Shown: positions 61,801 to 64,000 of the stretch, piece after piece
Layout: each line of letters starts with the position of its first letter
How positions within the stretch are numbered: the first letter of the stretch is position 1
DNA from: Paenibacillus glycanilyticus NBRC 16618
GTDB taxonomy: Bacteria > Bacillota > Bacilli > Paenibacillales > Paenibacillaceae
DNA length: 64,000 nucleotides
Assembly (NCBI RefSeq): GCF_004000805.1
Contig: NZ_BILY01000027.1
Location: forward strand, 1-64,000
Reading direction: 5' to 3'
Notes under the pieces: model-generated
The model's database searches: none
Seen by the model: the letters and a program-made list of their open reading frames with translations, nothing else
What the model was told of the DNA's origin: nothing
Made by a program: the position numbers and the translations under genes

Positions 61801-62323
61801 AAAGGCCAAGCAATTCCTGCTCCAGCTTGTCATACACAAGCCGAAGATCATGCAGCTTCCGGTTGAGAAGCGATGCGTCTTCTACCGATGCCGTTTTTTC
61901 CTTCAGCAGATCGGCGTCAATCCCGTAACGCTTCCACTCGGTCAACAGCTCGCCCAGCCGTTCAATGAAACCGGGCTGCTCCGCCCCGCTTTGGAAAAGC
62001 TCAAGCTGCTTGCCTAACCGGTGTATAATCTTGAAAAGCATCATATGCTTGCCGTTATCGCTGATCGGAATTAAGGCGGTGCCGCCCGTCTCCTGCATGA
62101 CGCGAAAGGCCAGACGGCGGAAGCTTAGCGCCTGGGCGCGAATCGTTCCGCTTAGCGTCGTATTTTTCAAAAGCGCGTACTCCGTCTGGAAAGTAGCCTG
62201 TTCCGGGACCAGCATAACAAGCGGCGCTCCATCCGGCTCGCCTTGCAGCTTGGCGCGGATTGCGTCCAGACAATACGTTGTTTTCCCCGTTCCCGAGCGG
62301 CCAAGCACAAATCGAAGCCCCAT
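58796..62323 (-). CDS. addB: ATP-dependent helicase/nuclease subunit B (AddB)
   Basis: This 1175-residue subunit has a P-loop GRSGTGKTTYCLD at residues 8-20 and a RecB-type nuclease motif near RVLDYKSS. Iron-sulphur cysteines are CPFQHFA around residue 806 and CQYCDYKPVC near the C terminus. AddB recognises Chi and digests one strand. It is the first gene of addB-addA. Confidence 0.96.
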   Translation of the reverse strand: MGLRFVLGRSGTGKTTYCLDAIRAKLQGEPDGAPLVMLVPEQATFQTEYALLKNTTLSGTIRAQALSFRRLAFRVMQETGGTALIPISDNGKHMMLFKIIHRLGKQLELFQSGAEQPGFIERLGELLTEWKRYGIDADLLKEKTASVEDASLLNRKLHDLRLVYDKLEQELLGLYIDSEDYLTQLIAGYADAPAMQGAHLWIDGFHGFTPKEYDALGTLIASSAEVTVALTLDRPYDNGETPHELELFHPTAETYGKLAALAAQAGVPVHETVVLDEGVPYRFTGSSMLAHLEKHYGGRTPMLIPDKKMLAVDNSACGVSLHASANRRAEVEAAARDMVRRAREEGLRWRDMAVMVRNAAEYTDYIQTIFDDYEIPYFLDQKNNTVHHPLVEFIRSALETVLHGWHYEAVFRCIKTELLFPIDGSMSRELFDRLENYVLAAGVDGWKWLDRSRWKPLMQQSLEDEPETVSEPSAKAKREFQAVMAAREAIVPPLRRFEQSLKKASSVKEMCEALYKLLDHADAADRLERWSREDSASGRTQRARSHRQLWDGVMQLLDQLVEMVGDEDMPPELFAGMVETGLENLKLAAVPPALDQALVGSMDRTRSGDVKICYVLGANDGVMPMRIQEDGVLTEQERERLAEEGLVMAPGVRRRLLDERFLIYNALTTASQHLWISWAQADEEGKTLLPSEVIRQVRQLFPGIPVYQKSGEPTPGMETGEQRSYIEHPQRTLAYLITELRAWRQGSEIAPFWWDVYNWFAIRPEWQDKLQLMNASLSFSNQETVLTTTTAEQLYGTKLKASVSRMERFVSCPFQHFAIHGLRLRERQMYRLEAPDVGQLFHAALSRLAGSVGQRWGSMPEGQIREAAAKTVDELAPRLQSQILLSSGRFQYIARKLKEIVAQAAVILSEHSRRAQFQPVGLEVDFGPDGTLPALVIPLDNGGTMEIIGRIDRVDAAETEEGLLLRVLDYKSSATQLKLEEVAFGLSLQMLTYLDVLVTHASEWLGKPASPAGVLYFHVHNPMLAVSNGLSVAEVNARMLKKFKTRGLITAEAETARLMDGDLESGYSEILPVALKRDGSFYSSSSVVTDDQWDVLRSSVRRTIGKIGTEIGCGKVSIEPYRLGTKSPCQYCDYKPVCQFDPLFDGNEYTKLSKLSEDEIWQQLHGEEETADGND

Positions 62324-62444
62324 CCTAACTCTTCCTCTCCGAATCTATCTCATAATCTATCATTCTACCATAACGCGGGGCCTTTTTCACCCGGACGACA
62401 AACGTATGTTCTGGAAGAAGTGCTATCTTTTTAACAAGAAAATA

Positions 62445-62472
62445 TTGCAATACCTTAAATACCGAGTATAAT
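62445..62472 (+). promoter_or_regulatory. Sigma-A promoter of the 62511 gene
   Basis: TTGCAA (62445-62450) and TATAAT (62467-62472) are 16 bases apart, and GGAGG follows at 62498-62502. The leader is about 30 bases. Confidence 0.75.
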
Positions 62473-62510
62473 ACTAGGTAATATAATGATCCGGATCGGA
62501 GGAACGGCAA

Positions 62511-62831
62511 ATGACCTCGGAAGAAACGCAATGGATTAACGATTATCTGGATTTATTCAACTACGCCAAGCAAATCGGTGATCTGGAGTGGCAGCAGGAG
62601 ATTACCCGTTCGCTCGCCGGGTGGAAGGAACAAACAAGCCAGCAAGCTCTGTCGACGAAAGCCGCTGAGTTATGGAGAAAGTTTGACGTCATTAACCGGA
62701 AGATGATTGATCTTTATCGGCAATTGAGAAATTCTGATGATTCTTCCGATTTGAAAACGTTACGGGAAGAGGTCTGGCTGTTAAAGCTGCAGCGTGTCGA
62801 ACTGAGCCGGCAATTCAAAGAATCCTTCTAG
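62511..62831 (+). CDS. Small helical protein, function unknown
   Basis: This 106-residue protein is Trp/Glu/Lys-rich and mostly helical, starting TSEETQWINDYLDLFNYAKQ with heptad-like leucines toward the end (VWLLKLQRVELSRQF). The ATG has GGAGG 8 bases upstream and a near-consensus promoter. It is divergent from addB. I do not recognise the family. It may be a conserved Paenibacillus protein. Confidence 0.65.
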   Translation: MTSEETQWINDYLDLFNYAKQIGDLEWQQEITRSLAGWKEQTSQQALSTKAAELWRKFDVINRKMIDLYRQLRNSDDSSDLKTLREEVWLLKLQRVELSRQFKESF

Positions 62832-62875
62832 CAGGATGAAACGGCTATCGCCGATTATGAATTTTTTAGAATAAA

Positions 62876-62992
62876 ATAAAAAATCCCGCATGCGGATTTC
62901 CGCTCTGCCGGATTATGGGTTAGAAGACATGCAGTGAACTGCTCTGTCCATTATGGAACCGCTGGGTACAGTCGTCTGTCTCTCAGCGTTAC
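62876..62992 (-). ncRNA. Candidate small RNA
   Basis: A minus-strand TATAAT (62999-63004) precedes about 115 bases with hairpins (CGCTG...CAGCG enclosing ACAG-ACGA-CTGT; TCCA-TAA-TGGA; GCAG-TTCA-CTGC). The end is AAATCCGCATGCGGGATTT followed by a T-rich run, a terminator-like structure. No open reading frame fills it. The -35 is weak, and a perfect palindrome TCAATCGATTGA (63013-63024) lies just upstream of the -10. No known RNA family was recognised, so this is a candidate only. Confidence 0.4.
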
Positions 62993-63045
62993 ATTCCTAT
63001 TATACACATCTATCAATCGATTGAATATGTCTATTTTTAGAACAA

Positions 63046-63088
63046 GAAGCCGCATGGATCCCTCACCGATCCATACGGCTTTTTTCGT
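63046..63088 (-). terminator. Terminator after the rRNA methyltransferase gene
   Basis: GCCGCATGGATC and GATCCATACGGC form a stem of 12 bp with one mismatch around CCTCACC. It is just downstream of the methyltransferase stop. The long T-run lies on the plus strand (TTTTTTCG), so it may terminate better in that direction. Confidence 0.65.
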
Positions 63089-63089
63089 A

Positions 63090-64000
63090 TTATTTACTCC
63101 GCACTTCGAACACGGCAAATTTCAAGTAATGTCCTTCCGATACGCCAAGCAGCTGCGGATGATCCTTGCCTGCAGCCCGCCACTCCACGAGACGCAGCAG
63201 CTTGCCGGCATCGGATGCCGCTTCCTGTATCGTCTCTAGGAACAGATCCGGCCGCATATGGTACGAACAGCTGGCCGTAACGAGATAGCCGCCTTCGTTA
63301 ACCAGCTTGAGGCCATGCAGGTTGATGTCTTTATAACCCCGGCATGCCCCGGCAACCGCGCTTTTGGTCTTTGCGAAAGCGGGGGGATCAAGGATAACAA
63401 CATCCCATGTACGGCCGCCGCCGTTAAGCGGCTTGGAAGTATCCGCGCCGGCACGGCTGCGCTCCGCGCGCTCTTCAACGCCTTTTACCTGCGTGCGCAA
63501 ATAATCAAAGGCATCCGCCACGACAAATTCCACGCGGTCGGTGAAGCCGTTACGCTCGACATTGCGGCGCGCCGTGTCGATGGCATGCTCGGATACGTCG
63601 AGACAGGTTACTTTTTTCGCGCCGTATTTGCAGGCATGGAGAGTGAAGCTGCCGGTATGGGCAAAGCACTCCAGCACGGTCGCACCGTCCCAATAAGGGA
63701 AGGTTACTTCTTTGCCGTTCGCATTCACGGGTACAAGCCTCGTAACTTCCGTATCGGTATCAGCAGGGCGGTTCTCGAGGCGAATGCCGCTGCGAGCGCC
63801 CCAGCCCTTCATGAGAGGCTCGATAGAAGCGCGATTCTCGCGTTGATCGTAGAAATAACCGGTCTTTTGGCCTTCCACGATATCGACTTCCAGCTTAAGG
63901 CCATTCTCTTCAATCTCGAGAATCCGCGGGCATTCCCCGTACAGCACTCCGGTGCGCAGCTCAAGCCCTTCGAGCTGTCTAACTCCGACATCGCTCCGTT
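63090..64000 (-). CDS. Class I rRNA methyltransferase (RlmI/YwbD type), 5' end cut by window edge
   Basis: The open frame continues beyond base 64000, so this is the C-terminal 303 residues or so of a longer gene (family length about 390). The visible start RSDVGVRQLEGLELRTGVLYGECP is the conserved segment before the catalytic domain, so the gene does not begin at 63947. VLECFAHTGSFTLHACKYGA is the SAM-binding region and VILDPPAFAKTKS the catalytic DPP motif. It methylates 23S rRNA cytosine in E. coli RlmI; the Bacillus counterpart YwbD is assumed similar. The missing PUA domain should lie beyond the edge. Confidence 0.9.
   Translation of the reverse strand, partial: RSDVGVRQLEGLELRTGVLYGECPRILEIEENGLKLEVDIVEGQKTGYFYDQRENRASIEPLMKGWGARSGIRLENRPADTDTEVTRLVPVNANGKEVTFPYWDGATVLECFAHTGSFTLHACKYGAKKVTCLDVSEHAIDTARRNVERNGFTDRVEFVVADAFDYLRTQVKGVEERAERSRAGADTSKPLNGGGRTWDVVILDPPAFAKTKSAVAGACRGYKDINLHGLKLVNEGGYLVTASCSYHMRPDLFLETIQEAASDAGKLLRLVEWRAAGKDHPQLLGVSEGHYLKFAVFEVRSK

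Overview
The window looks like a chromosomal segment of a spore-forming Gram-positive bacterium of the Paenibacillaceae (Paenibacillus or a close relative). This rests on Bacillales-type gene order (sigA-dnaG-yqxD-ppsR-glyS-glyQ-recO-yqzL-era-cdd-dgkA-ybeY-pgpH-phoH-yqfD-yqfC-floA-nfeD-yqeY-rpsU), spore genes (gerP, yqfC/yqfD, a CotP-like Hsp20, a YjcZ-type peptide), T-box leaders, addAB instead of recBCD, and intermediate GC content. The genus is an inference from overall character, not from a database search. No phage, insertion sequence, CRISPR array, tRNA or rRNA was seen. Most genes lie on the minus strand.

Layout. 1-8 kb: metal homeostasis and housekeeping. It holds mntR, a zinc ABC importer (znuA-znuC-znuB) with ccdA directly downstream, metG behind a T-box, and zur-yidD translationally coupled. 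A palindrome upstream of znuA fits a Zur operator. 7.9-10.6 kb: a spore block with a CotP-like Hsp20 divergent from gerPA-gerPB-gerPC-gerPD-gerPE under a sigma-K-like promoter, followed by a 43-residue YjcZ-type peptide. 10.6-18.3 kb: a glycogen operon glgB-glgC-glgD-glgA ending in a GH15 glucoamylase-like gene. 18.4-29.3 kb: mixed accessory genes. They are a small zinc-finger-like protein, a PAS-HTH regulator, HelD, a queuosine-precursor transporter, an ABC ATPase with a membrane alpha/beta hydrolase, small proteins, YpuI, and a subtilase with an unusual N-terminal region. 29.3-30.05 kb: a gene-free stretch with tandem and inverted repeats. 30.05-30.46 kb: RNase P RNA that reads as class A rather than the class B of Bacillus subtilis.

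30.5-53.7 kb is the conserved core listed above, preceded by yqfO and trmK. glyQS has its own T-box and promoter. nfeD-floA has a perfect sigma-W-type promoter (TGAAAC-N16-CGTA), and yqfC-yqfD a sigma-E-like one. 53.8-62.3 kb holds two unrecognised genes and the addB-addA double-strand-break repair nuclease. 62.3-64 kb has a small plus-strand gene with a near-consensus promoter, a candidate small RNA, and a 23S rRNA methyltransferase cut by the window edge.

The clearest unexplained items are the candidate small RNA at about 62.88-62.99 kb, the four-copy inverted motif at 29.55-29.74 kb, the 35-bp tandem repeat after the subtilase, the duplicated Cys/His mini-protein at 18.4 kb, and the N-terminal region of the subtilase. 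I did not find a clear, previously undescribed multi-gene system. The window is mostly core chromosome.
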